NCBI GenBank assembly: GCA_046594105.1
Contig: JBKJQB010000243.1
Coordinates: 1 to 14,281, forward strand
Origin: JBDSGC01 sp046594105
Lineage (GTDB): Bacteria; Acidobacteriota; Thermoanaerobaculia; Gp7-AA8
DNA length: 14,281 nt
Direction: 5' to 3'
Part shown: positions 1 to 8,608 of the stretch, piece after piece
Position numbering within the stretch: the stretch's first letter is position 1
How the letters are laid out: every line of letters begins with the position of its first letter
The notes under the pieces: model-generated
Databases searched by the model: none
What the model was told of the DNA's origin: nothing
What the model saw: only the letters and a program-made list of their open reading frames with translations
Program-made: the position numbers and the translations under genes

Positions 1-870
1 GCCCACCATGAAGGCGATGAAGCGCGTCCCCTGGTCCAGCGGAAAGTCGCCTGACGTCAGCGTTCCGGTGCTTTCGTCTCCCTGCACACGCCCGAGAGGC
101 GCGCGCCCATCCTGATGGTTCTCGTGCGTCCCGATCCAGGCCTGAAGATGGTGGCCGATGGGGTACGGCACACCTTTCCAGTAATCGCCGCCAATGCCGC
201 CGCGCGCCAGCGTCATGTCCCCGCGTGCGCGTGCGGCCAGGACGTTATCGCCGACCGTGGGCTGATTGGCGAAGGCGTCGCCTTCCGGCGTCCAGCCCGT
301 AAGGCCCTCCTCGAAGTCCCAATTCGTGCCGTTTGTCTGAGGAGCCCTGAGGACGGGAGCGTCCTTGACGATCGGGGCCAATTCCTTCGCGGACTGCGCG
401 GCGTCCTTGGCGGCAGCCGATTCCTTCTCGGCCTGTGCCTTGTCATTGACGGATGCGTCCACGTCCTTGGAGGATTTCGGATCCTGAACCGGTGGCGGCA
501 CTTCCTTCTCGGGCGGCGACGATTCCTTTGGAGCTTCTTTCGGAGGTTCCGGGGTTTCCTTCACCGGCACTGGAGCGTCCTTTTTGGATTGCGCAGCATC
601 CTTGGCGGACTGCGGGTCCTTCTCCGGTGGCGGCACTTCCTTGGGAGCTTCCTTCGGCGGTTCGGGGACTTTCTTTACCAGCACCGGAGCGTCCTTCTTG
701 GATTGCGGGGCATCCTTGGCGGATTGCGATGCGTCGTTCGCGGGTGCCGTCGTCACACCCTGCTTCTGGACGGGATCCATTGGAGCGGGCAGGGCGGCCA
801 CCGATCCGCTCTGAAAGAAGAAAAACGCCAGAGAAAGACGGATCACAGGATCGCCAAAGCGAACGGACAT
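1..870 (-). CDS. Secreted protein with repeated Pro/Lys/Glu linker and a C-terminal globular domain (partial, runs off left edge)
   Basis: An open frame of 290 codons runs from the ATG at 870 to the window edge with no stop, so the 3' end is missing. Residues 1 to about 26 look like a signal peptide: a basic start, a hydrophobic core with LAFFFF, and a VAA-like cleavage site. Residues about 30-185 are low-complexity, built from KDAP, PPKEAPKE and PPPEK motifs, and include two near-identical 38-residue repeats. From about residue 190 (NWDFEEGLTGW) a globular domain begins, with GDAF, QPTVGDNV, GGDYWKG, WIGTHEN and TGTLTS. From memory this resembles a Trp/Gly-rich domain of planctomycete-type surface proteins that bear DUF1549/DUF1553; I could not test this. 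The start is supported by a GGGGG stretch 7 nt upstream. Probably exported to the periplasm or cell surface; function unknown. Confidence 0.72.
   Translation of the reverse strand, partial: MSVRFGDPVIRLSLAFFFFQSGSVAALPAPMDPVQKQGVTTAPANDASQSAKDAPQSKKDAPVLVKKVPEPPKEAPKEVPPPEKDPQSAKDAAQSKKDAPVPVKETPEPPKEAPKESSPPEKEVPPPVQDPKSSKDVDASVNDKAQAEKESAAAKDAAQSAKELAPIVKDAPVLRAPQTNGTNWDFEEGLTGWTPEGDAFANQPTVGDNVLAARARGDMTLARGGIGGDYWKGVPYPIGHHLQAWIGTHENHQDGRAPLGRVQGDESTGTLTSGDFPLDQGTRFIAFMVG
496..723 (-). repeat. Two tandem 114-bp coding repeats in the linker of the secreted protein
   Basis: Two in-frame units, 723-610 and 609-496, each encode 38 residues. Both begin SAKDA and continue QSKKDAPV, VK, PEPPKEAPKE and PPEK. 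They differ at only a few residues, for example LVKKVPE versus PVKETPE. The conserved DNA and exact codon register indicate duplication within the gene, giving a flexible, highly charged spacer between the signal peptide and the globular domain. Confidence 0.75.
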
Positions 871-897
871 TGGAGTACCCCCTGGTTGTGTGCCGAC

Positions 898-927
898 AGG
901 ATACGCTGGCGATGGAACGGTCCACAA
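898..927 (-). promoter_or_regulatory. Possible promoter of the secreted-protein gene
   Basis: On the minus strand TTGTGG (927-922) is followed after 18 bp by TATCCT (903-898). This is a moderate match to sigma70 -35 and -10 boxes. The predicted start near 891 leaves a leader of about 20 nt holding the GGGGG ribosome-binding site before the ATG at 870. The call rests on sequence match alone. Confidence 0.35.
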
Positions 928-930
928 TCA

Positions 931-977
931 GGGCCGGCACGGCCGGCGGCGCTGTTGCCCAAGGCTCCGCCCAGATC
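931..977. repeat. Copy of a dispersed GC-rich intergenic repeat
   Basis: The 21 bases at 931-951, beginning GGGCCGGCACGG, are identical to 6540-6560 just after prfC. The next 26 bases are a diverged version of 6561-6587, with matching CAA, TCCGCC and GAT blocks. The head contains a small palindrome, CCGGC-acg-GCCGG. This suggests a mobile or recombining intergenic element with at least three copies in the window. No gene is seen in the rest of 871-1006. Confidence 0.6.
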
Positions 978-1006
978 ACGCTCCGAGACGTCCCGCCGCG
1001 CAGGTC

Positions 1007-1189
1007 CTAGCCCGATCTGGCTCGAAAGGCGATGTAGGCGAAGATGATTACGATGATGACGAGCGCCACTCGCCCCATTCCCATCATCCGGGTATGAGCG
1101 ACCGGGCGGGTTCCCTTCGGTTTGATGCCGGTGACTGCGGCGACCGCGGCGACGACGACTGCGAGACCAAGCCACACCAGCCAGTTCAT
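1007..1189 (-). CDS. Small two-helix membrane protein of unknown function
   Basis: A 60-residue protein starting MNWLVWLGLAVVVAAV. Two hydrophobic segments, residues about 2-19 and 37-54, flank a short basic loop with KPKG and RPVAHTR, so a hairpin inner-membrane protein is likely. I chose the ATG at 1189 because the first helix begins directly after it and a weak GGGA lies just upstream. A GTG at 1240 in the same frame would add 17 residues that look non-coding. It lies 150 bp downstream of arcC on the same strand and could be on the same transcript, but no functional link is visible. The family is not recognised. Confidence 0.55.
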   Translation of the reverse strand: MNWLVWLGLAVVVAAVAAVTGIKPKGTRPVAHTRMMGMGRVALVIIVIIFAYIAFRARSG

Positions 1190-1339
1190 GACATTCCCGG
1201 CTACAAGATGCGAGCCAGTCGCACGACGAAGGGTCACCACACCGCGCCCGAAACCAACAACAGGACGGGCCCTGAATGGTCGTCACTCTCTCGTGGTGCG
1301 CATCCCAGACGTTAACTGCGGGCCGGGGCGAGGCGGTCG

Positions 1340-2338
1340 TTAAACCGCGATCAGAGTCCCGTCCCGACCCTCCAACGCTTCGCGTAGATGCTCGACGTCG
1401 GTGATGAGGACTTCTTTTCCAGTGTTTTTCACAAACTGGACGGCCGCTTCGATCTTCGGCCCCATCGAGCCTGCGGGAAACTGTCCTGTTGCCAGATGCT
1501 TCTCCGCCTCGGCCACCGTCATGCGGTCGAGCGAACGCTGCGTGGGTTTGCCGTAGTCGATCGACACCGCGTTCACGCCGGTCAGGATGATGTAGAGATC
1601 GGCCTCCAGGTTCGTAGCCAGGAGCGACGAGGCGAAGTCCTTGTCGATGACGGCGTCGATTCCTCGCCATTGCCCGTCGCGTCCACGCACGACCGGAATG
1701 CCGCCGCCTCCCGCGGCGATGACCACTTCGGCTCGCAGCAGCATGTGCCGGATGGTCTCGAGATTGAGGATGCGCAGCGGTTTCGGTGAAGGCACTACAT
1801 GCCGCCACCCGCGCCCGGCATCCTCGCGCATGGTCCACCCCAGGTCGCGTTCGAGAGCCTCCGCGCGATAGCGGGTGAAGAACGGACCGATCGGTTTGGT
1901 CGGCTTCTTGAACGCGGGATCGTTCCCGTCGACTTCCACCTCGGTCAGGATGGTGGCCACTTCCCCGGCGGTGCCGACGCTTTCCAGCCGGTTGCGGATG
2001 GCCTGCTGGAGGAGAAAGCCGATCGCTCCTTCCGTCTGGGCCACGCAAAGGTCGAGGGACTGCGGCGGGATCTTGGTGGATGCCTCTTCCGCCTGCACCA
2101 GGATGTTGCCGACCTGCGGCCCGTTTCCATGCACCACGATCAGCTGGAAGCCGCGGCGCACGATCTCCGCGAGCCAGCGAGCGGCTTGTTTGGCGCGCGC
2201 GATCTGTTCTTCCTGCGTGCCACGATCTTCCGGGCGAAGCAGCGCGTTGCCGCCAAACGCGACGACCGCCAGCTTTCGTGCCGGTCGGTTCAGCGTTGTC
2301 GATTCGGTGGACGGCGACTGCATATCCGGATCAGACAT
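1340..2338 (-). CDS. arcC: Carbamate kinase
   Basis: A 332-residue protein of the amino-acid kinase fold that matches carbamate kinase throughout. It transfers phosphate from carbamoyl phosphate to ADP, giving ATP, CO2 and ammonia, the last step of the arginine deiminase pathway. Visible motifs are AFGGNALL (27-34), HGNGPQVG (70-77), the lysine-rich KKPTKPIGPF segment (144-153), AGGGGIPV (209-216), DKDFAS (232-237), LTGV (252-255) and GSMGPKIEAA (290-299). About 20 extra residues precede the usual N terminus. The ATG overlaps the end of arcA by 8 bases, which points to translational coupling. Kinases of this family can also work in purine or cyanate metabolism, but the arcA neighbour favours arginine catabolism. 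Probably cytoplasmic. Confidence 0.93.
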   Translation of the reverse strand: MSDPDMQSPSTESTTLNRPARKLAVVAFGGNALLRPEDRGTQEEQIARAKQAARWLAEIVRRGFQLIVVHGNGPQVGNILVQAEEASTKIPPQSLDLCVAQTEGAIGFLLQQAIRNRLESVGTAGEVATILTEVEVDGNDPAFKKPTKPIGPFFTRYRAEALERDLGWTMREDAGRGWRHVVPSPKPLRILNLETIRHMLLRAEVVIAAGGGGIPVVRGRDGQWRGIDAVIDKDFASSLLATNLEADLYIILTGVNAVSIDYGKPTQRSLDRMTVAEAEKHLATGQFPAGSMGPKIEAAVQFVKNTGKEVLITDVEHLREALEGRDGTLIAV

Positions 2339-3599
2339 CTTCTCGTTCGAGCGGCATGGTCATGCAACGGGGACCGCCACGGGCGCGCGACAGCTCATGT
2401 CCGGCCAGCTGGATCGCATACTTTTTTTCGGTCCAGGTTTCCAGCTCGGTCCGGCCCAGCAGCAGGTCGTCCTCGTAGACGATGTCGTATCCATTCGCGG
2501 CCAGCTCCTCCGCTGTGCGGACGTTGCGTTCGTAGAGAAGAATGATCCCGGGGGCCAGGGTGAAGGCGTTCGCGCCGTCGGTCCACTGCTCGCGCATCTG
2601 GTCGATGGAGCTCTTACCGCCGCAAGAGATCGGTTTGAGATCGAAGCCCTCTTTCTTCAATGCGCCCAGAAGGGATTTGCGCGGAGAGAAGGTGATGCTC
2701 TTCTTCGTCAGGTCGATGGCCGTGACCTTCGCCGCCTGACTGCCGCCCGGAAGAATTACCGGCGGATAAATCAGACACTCGGTCTGACTGGTGAAGGTAA
2801 ACACCGTGTCCAGGTGCATGCAGGACCGCTGTCTCGGAAGTTGTACAGCGAGAATCGTCTTCACCTCGCTGCCGGCATCCTGCAGCGACTTGGCGAGATG
2901 GCGCACTCCGGCGCGGTTGGTCCGCTCGCTGATGCCGACCAGCAGCAACTCGCGACTGGCCACCAGAACGTCGCCGCCCTCGAGCGTGGGAGCGCCTCGC
3001 CGCGCAGGAATCTCGACGGCATCGCCAGCCATGTAGTCGGCGCGGAGCAGATCGCGATCGCGGAACGAGGGATGGAACTGGAAAACATATTTCGAGAGCA
3101 GGGACTCCCGCCGCCGGGCCTGGGTGGCCATTCCGCAGACGACCACGCCATCGCCGATCACCACCTGAGGATCGCGCATGAAGAAGAAGTTCGGAACCGG
3201 GTTGAGATCGAAGGTTGGAAGCTGTCCCGATCCGCGTTCCCGCGGAATGCCGCCGATCAGCACCTCGGCCAGCGTGTCGGCAGACTGCTCGCGCAGCCAG
3301 GAGGAGAGGCGCCGCCCGAATCCGTTCCGCCGGGCGAGATCGCGCAGCACCATTCGTTTCAACTCGTCGTCCTGGAGGACTTCTTCGAGGAGATCCTGAA
3401 TGTCGAGCACTTCGCTGGCTACGAAGCGGATGATCTGTTGGAAGCGGCGATGCTCTTCCCGGGCGACCTGGCCGTACAGGATGTCGTCGAAGAGGAGCTC
3501 ATTCATCATCGGCGGGACCATCACATCGATCTCCCGTCCAGGGAGATGGATGAGCACGCTCTTGAGCTTGCCGATCTCGCTGTTCACATTGAGGCGCAT
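2331..3599 (-). CDS. arcA: Arginine deiminase
   Basis: A 422-residue protein close to the usual length for arginine deiminase, which hydrolyses arginine to citrulline and ammonia. The N terminus NSEIGKLKSVLIHLPG (6-21) is typical. The catalytic set known for the family can be placed: Asp143 in FMRD, Glu207 in LEGGD, His262 and Asp264 in CMHLDTVFT, and the nucleophile Cys412 in GGPRCMTMP. All are present, so the enzyme should be active. It is the first gene of the minus-strand arcA-arcC pair and overlaps arcC by 8 bases. No arcB or arcD homologue is in the window. No clear ribosome-binding site precedes the ATG at 3599; a TAGAAT box lies 9 nt upstream instead. Confidence 0.95.
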   Translation of the reverse strand: MRLNVNSEIGKLKSVLIHLPGREIDVMVPPMMNELLFDDILYGQVAREEHRRFQQIIRFVASEVLDIQDLLEEVLQDDELKRMVLRDLARRNGFGRRLSSWLREQSADTLAEVLIGGIPRERGSGQLPTFDLNPVPNFFFMRDPQVVIGDGVVVCGMATQARRRESLLSKYVFQFHPSFRDRDLLRADYMAGDAVEIPARRGAPTLEGGDVLVASRELLLVGISERTNRAGVRHLAKSLQDAGSEVKTILAVQLPRQRSCMHLDTVFTFTSQTECLIYPPVILPGGSQAAKVTAIDLTKKSITFSPRKSLLGALKKEGFDLKPISCGGKSSIDQMREQWTDGANAFTLAPGIILLYERNVRTAEELAANGYDIVYEDDLLLGRTELETWTEKKYAIQLAGHELSRARGGPRCMTMPLEREDV

Positions 3600-3608
3600 G
3601 CGGGCGGC

Positions 3609-3614
3609 ATTCTA
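3609..3614 (-). promoter_or_regulatory. -10-like box immediately upstream of arcA
   Basis: TAGAAT on the minus strand (3614-3609) is separated by 9 nt from the arcA ATG and there is no purine-rich ribosome-binding site between them. If used, the transcript would start at or within a few bases of the ATG. No good -35 hexamer is found at the usual distance. Confidence 0.35.
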
Positions 3615-3666
3615 ACGGCGGCCGTGATTCCGGAGCGAGGTTGTGGGAAAGAAGGCCTATTCGTCA

Positions 3667-3924
3667 TCTTTGTCACCGATGGGAGCGCGACACTCATTCC
3701 GGCCAGAACAGTGCGCCGGTGAGTCAGGGAGAGGTGCCAGCCGCTCGAAGCCCCCAATGCGGCCGAGGACGGCCGCGCCACACGCACGAGAACCTCTTTG
3801 TCACCGATTGGAACGCGACCTCATTCCGGCCAGAAGAGTGGGCCGGTGAGTCGGGGAGAGGTGCCAGGCGCTCGAAAGCTCCCAAGGTGGCCGAGGACGG
3901 CCGCACCACACGCACGCGGGAGCC
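3667..3924. repeat. Two-copy tandem repeat of about 128 bp in the arcA/TPR-gene intergenic region
   Basis: 3667-3794 and 3795-3924 align along their whole length with scattered substitutions and short indels. Shared blocks include CTTTGTCACCGAT, CTCATTCCGGCCAGAA, GGAGAGGTGCCAG, GGCCGAGGACGGCCGC and CACACGCACG. GGCCGAGGACGGCCGC contains a palindromic GGCCG..CGGCC core. The region 3600-3967 has no convincing gene: the long plus-strand frame through it has no ribosome-binding site and a repeat-derived composition. It looks like a dispersed intergenic element that has duplicated in tandem. Confidence 0.75.
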
Positions 3925-3949
3925 TGGGCCGATCCGCTGGGTCCCGCGC

Positions 3950-3955
3950 TACAAT
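3950..3955 (+). promoter_or_regulatory. -10-like box immediately upstream of the TPR-type gene
   Basis: TACAAT, five of six matches to TATAAT, ends 12 nt before the ATG at 3968. No ribosome-binding site lies between them, so a leader of at most a few bases is predicted. The -35 region is not recognisable. Confidence 0.45.
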
Positions 3956-3967
3956 TCTGCGATCCCC

Positions 3968-4858
3968 ATGACCACCAGGCGAATTCTCATCACAGCGCTG
4001 CTGCTGCTCGCTCTTCCCCTGTTCGCCGGTCCGCGTATCACGTTCACCCGCGCGGTGCCAGCGCTTCATGATCTGGCGCCTGCGGTGCGCCTTGCGGTGA
4101 TCTATGCAATCGGCGACACGCACAAGGTCTCGGATTTCGTGGAAGCATTCGTGGATGCCGTGGACCGGGCGGGAACTCTCCGGCTGGAAAACGCCGTGGA
4201 GGGCAATGCGTATCTGACCGTGGACGAGCCGACCCGGAAGGCCCTGCGGCGGGAACATCCAGCGGAGGGCTATCTCGGGATCCGCCGCTTCAGTTGCGAA
4301 GGGAAGGAAAAGCAGGCCGAGGGAAGTGAGCGCGACCCCTCCGGTGAGCGAGTCCGGCGGATGCATCGCTGGATCGACGCGACCTGTGAAGCGCGGATCG
4401 AAGTCATGAATGCGGAAGGCAAACGTCTGTTCTCCTACCCGGTACGCGGAGAAGGGACGTCGCCCAGATCGGTCGATCTGTCGGAGGATGCGCGGGACAT
4501 TGCCTACGCTCAGGCTGCCCGCTACGCTGCGGTCTCTGCAGCGGAGAAAATCACTCCGCGGGTGGTGCGTGAGTCCATCGAGCTGGACGAAACCGCTCCC
4601 GGCTTCGATGAAGGATTCGGCCTGATCCAGGCAGGACGACTGGTGGAGGCCAGAGTCCTGTGGGAGACGGGCGTGCAACGCAATCCGAAATCGGCGGCAC
4701 TGCGTTTCGATCTGGCAGCGCTCTGCGAGGCGCTGGATGACCTGAACGCTGCACGCGACCATCTGCAGGGAGCGATCCGCATCGCACCCCGGGAGCGCCG
4801 ATTCGTGACCGGGCTGGAGTTGTTCAAGCGCCGGAACGGGCTGGCGGCAAAGAACTGA
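3968..4858 (+). CDS. Exported protein with C-terminal TPR-like segment
   Basis: A 296-residue protein. Residues 1-20 (MTTRRILITA then LLLLALPLFA) form a clear signal peptide. Residues about 23-200 form an unassigned domain with LAPAVRLAVIYAIGD and two cysteines (110 and 140) that could form a disulfide. Residues about 213-275 resemble TPR helices, with EARVLWETGV..NPKSAALRFDLAALCEAL and AARDHLQGAI. The layout, a beta-rich N-terminal part followed by TPRs with a W in the first helix, recalls the DUF6340/CsgG-like lipoprotein group, but I hold that loosely. There is no lipobox cysteine after the signal peptide, so a soluble periplasmic protein is likely. The start was chosen for the signal peptide and the upstream TACAAT; the frame stays open from 3641 only because it crosses repeats. 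Confidence 0.75.
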   Translation: MTTRRILITALLLLALPLFAGPRITFTRAVPALHDLAPAVRLAVIYAIGDTHKVSDFVEAFVDAVDRAGTLRLENAVEGNAYLTVDEPTRKALRREHPAEGYLGIRRFSCEGKEKQAEGSERDPSGERVRRMHRWIDATCEARIEVMNAEGKRLFSYPVRGEGTSPRSVDLSEDARDIAYAQAARYAAVSAAEKITPRVVRESIELDETAPGFDEGFGLIQAGRLVEARVLWETGVQRNPKSAALRFDLAALCEALDDLNAARDHLQGAIRIAPRERRFVTGLELFKRRNGLAAKN

Positions 4859-4874
4859 CGTCGACGAATTCCGA

Positions 4875-4887
4875 GGTTCGAAGAACC
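4875..4887. other. Small inverted repeat between the TPR-type gene and prfC
   Basis: GGTTC-gaa-GAACC is a perfect 5-bp stem 17 nt after the upstream stop codon. No T run follows, so it is a weak terminator candidate; it could instead be an operator or mRNA 3'-end hairpin. The prfC start at 4927 has no ribosome-binding site. A weak TCTAAA box (4913-4918) lies 8 nt before it. Confidence 0.3.
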
Positions 4888-4926
4888 GGAATGTTCGTTC
4901 GATCGATTGGTTTCTAAAGCACTCTC

Positions 4927-6539
<1,613 letters not shown>

Positions 6540-6540
<1 letters not shown>

Positions 6541-6930
6541 GGCCGGCACGGCCGGCGGCGTTGGTTCGCAAAGCGTCCGCCACGATTTCCCCGCGGAAGC
6601 AGTGATGACAAACTCTCTTATCGAGAGTCCCTCTCCCCGCGGCGCGGGGAGAGGGTGCCGCGAAGCGGGGGTGAGGGGCTCTGTTGGGAAGGATCGACCC
6701 CTCATCCGGCCTACGGCCAGCTTCTCCTCGCCGCGGCGCGGAGAAGGACTCTCGACGTTGGCCCGTGGGCGTTCAGGCTGTGTCATTAGAAGCGGCGTGG
6801 ATGGCAGGCGTGAGGGTGTCATCTGCAATCAAAGGCGGCCGAGTGAACGCAAGCGAAAATCGTGGCGGACGCTTTGCGAACCAACGGGCCGGCCGTGCCG
6901 GCCGAACCAACGCCGTCGGCCGTGCCGGCC
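6540..6930. repeat. Long composite inverted repeat between convergent prfC and the membrane-protein gene
   Basis: The 30 bases at 6559-6588 (starting CGTTGGTTCGCAAAGCG) are perfectly inverted at 6857-6886. Outside them, GGCCGGCACGGCC-type heads occur at 6541-6558 and, in inverted orientation, at 6891-6903 and 6918-6930. The right arm therefore carries a 27-bp head duplication. The enclosed 268 bp hold a second, unrelated palindrome (6620-6756). The left arm begins inside the prfC stop codon; the right arm is read through by the converging gene. The structure resembles a non-autonomous mobile element and may act as a two-way terminator. No separate gene is supported in 6541-6818. Confidence 0.75.
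6620..6756. repeat. Palindromic intergenic repeat (MITE-like) nested in the larger inverted repeat
   Basis: Left arm 6620-6681 and right arm 6694-6756 are imperfect inverted copies. The outer ends read TCGAGAGTCC and GGACTCTCGA; inside are CTCTCCCCGC/GGGGAGAGG and GTGAGGGG/CCCCTCAT blocks, with a 12-nt centre. Each arm has its own hairpin, CTCTCCCCGC with GCGGGGAGAG on the left. Elements of this kind, CCCTCTCCCC..GGGGAGAGGG followed by GGTGAGGGG, are widespread in high-GC bacterial genomes. That is general knowledge, not something tested here. Confidence 0.75.
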
Positions 6931-8588
6931 CCCCTGAGCCCGATCAGAAAAAACCTCGCACGCCGCCACTGCGCTTCGACCCGGTAGTGCGAGCGAAGAA
7001 ATGAGGCAATGCGCAGGTCATAGTCTTCGCCGAACCCGCGATAGCCGTACTCGGCGACGTCGCGCCTCACGATCACGACGCGTTGGGGTGGTCGTTGCTC
7101 CAGTTCCCGCAGGATCTCCGACTCGACGCGCGGATCTGCCGTTTCCACCGGCGTGAAGGTGTGGTACGTCAGCGGCGTGGTGGTGCGCGTCAGATAGTTC
7201 AGCGTGATGCCCTCCGGCATCACCGCCATCGTGCCCGGCGGCAACCCCGTGAGAAAGGCGTTGAGGACGCCAGCGCGGTCGCCGTTCCAGTCCAGGAACG
7301 TCCCCCGGGTGGAGTGGATGGGAAACGACTTCGCCGCGAACCGCGTGCGCTGCTCGATCAGATCCCGCGCGCAGATCAGCACGATCAACGGCAGCCAGAG
7401 CACCGCAGCATGCGGCGACTTCAGATGCCGAGGAAGCTCGCGAAAAAGAGCGCACGCAATCAACGCGTAGACCGGGACGATCAGCACGAAGCCATACCAG
7501 AACGGCGATACGTTCAGCGGAACGCGGAGCGTCGTGGCCACGCTGAACAGTGCGAAGAGAAGCAGTGGATCCTGGCGACGCTTGCGGAGAAGCACGAGGA
7601 GGATGACCCACTCCAGAAGCCCCCAGGCGCGCAGAAACCCATGACTGGCTCCCGCCACGCTCAGCAACAGCACCAGCGGCACGGTCCACCACAGCCGGTT
7701 CAGTCGAATGGAAAAAATGATCGCGGCGATGAGGGCCACGCCGGCCAGAGCCTCGCCCATGTTCATGGCCCAGTCGGCTTGTCCTGAAACCACGCTGAAG
7801 AATCGTCGTGCCGTTGCCCCTTCGGTCAGCGACGAGGCGAACAGATTCCCGCGCAACCAGTTCGTATCGCGAAAGTAAACGGCCACTCCGGCGAGGCTCA
7901 AGGCTGCGGCAGCGACGAAGCCGGACAGCTGGCGCCAGGAGAGGCGTCGGATGGCAAAGAGCACCGCTACGATCAGCAGAGCGGCGATCGCATATTCGAT
8001 CTTGCACCACGCCGCCAGCAGCAGGGCCACGAGCGAAATCACGTTGCGTCCATGAACGAGTCCCGCCAGCGCCGCAACGAGGAAGACCATGCCCAGGGTC
8101 GATGCATAGCTGTACGGGAAGACGAAGTTGGCGCCCCATGTGGTCGCGCCGCAGAAGCTCAGCGCTACGAAGAAAAGCGAGGCCACGAATGCGGCGAGCA
8201 CGCCGGCGACGCTCCGAAGCGAAACCCACAGGCCGGCGACGACCGCTGTTGATTGCGCGATTCCGATTGCCGTGTATGCCGCCAGCGAATGGCCGATGCA
8301 GGCGGTGATGGCGGCAAGCAGGTAGGGGGCTAGCGGCGGATATTGATAGCGGATGTCGCGATACAGCTTTGCGCCGTGCAGGAGCTGCTCGGGGATGTAG
8401 AGATCGCGCCCGGTGTCCACAATCGGATCGAGCCAGCGGTTCCACGACTGCGCCGCGGCGATCGCTGCCACGACGGCGACCACAAAAAGCAGCAGTGGTT
8501 CCAGCCAGCGGGGCTGGGGACCGGCCGCGGTCGCATCGGGATCCGGGACCGGAGCGGTGGCGAACTGGTGATCGATCGTCGCGCTCAC
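6819..8588 (-). CDS. Multi-pass membrane protein, GT39/PMT-like glycosyltransferase (GT-C fold) candidate
   Basis: A 589-residue protein from the GTG at 8588, preceded by GAGGG and AAGGG, 20 bp after the upstream stop. After a short soluble N terminus and one helix (about 31-47) comes VDTGRDLYIPEQLLHGAKLYRDI..YPPLAPYL (57-90). That is the first periplasmic loop pattern of lipid-linked sugar transferases, with Asp58 as likely catalytic acid. About ten more hydrophobic segments follow to about residue 440, then a soluble part with PEGITLNYL and a REL..RPP..VVIV segment. It probably moves a sugar from a polyprenyl carrier to a lipid or protein; the substrate is unknown. The last 37 residues (553-589, from GAGTADGV) are encoded by an intergenic repeat and are not part of the natural fold. 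An ATG at 8663 is rejected because it lies inside the upstream gene. Confidence 0.72.
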   Translation of the reverse strand: MSATIDHQFATAPVPDPDATAAGPQPRWLEPLLLFVVAVVAAIAAAQSWNRWLDPIVDTGRDLYIPEQLLHGAKLYRDIRYQYPPLAPYLLAAITACIGHSLAAYTAIGIAQSTAVVAGLWVSLRSVAGVLAAFVASLFFVALSFCGATTWGANFVFPYSYASTLGMVFLVAALAGLVHGRNVISLVALLLAAWCKIEYAIAALLIVAVLFAIRRLSWRQLSGFVAAAALSLAGVAVYFRDTNWLRGNLFASSLTEGATARRFFSVVSGQADWAMNMGEALAGVALIAAIIFSIRLNRLWWTVPLVLLLSVAGASHGFLRAWGLLEWVILLVLLRKRRQDPLLLFALFSVATTLRVPLNVSPFWYGFVLIVPVYALIACALFRELPRHLKSPHAAVLWLPLIVLICARDLIEQRTRFAAKSFPIHSTRGTFLDWNGDRAGVLNAFLTGLPPGTMAVMPEGITLNYLTRTTTPLTYHTFTPVETADPRVESEILRELEQRPPQRVVIVRRDVAEYGYRGFGEDYDLRIASFLRSHYRVEAQWRRARFFLIGLRGAGTADGVGSAGTAGPLVRKASATIFACVHSAAFDCR

Positions 8589-8608
8589 ATCGCCCTCGCC
8601 CTTCCCTC

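Noticed and set aside
115..1047. Plus-strand frame of 310 codons
   Set aside because: It is antisense to the secreted protein. Its repeated RRFRGFL-like pattern is the reverse reading of the coding repeats.
1875..3722. Long plus-strand frame of 615 codons
   Set aside because: It is antisense to arcA and arcC, whose catalytic motifs are intact. High third-position GC in real genes opens long frames on the other strand; the translation has no recognisable domain.
3641..3967. N-terminal extension of the TPR-type gene
   Set aside because: It would place 109 repeat-derived residues before an obvious signal peptide.
6602..7004. Small frames within the nested repeats
   Set aside because: They translate palindromic repeat DNA, differ in frame between copies and have no ribosome-binding sites.
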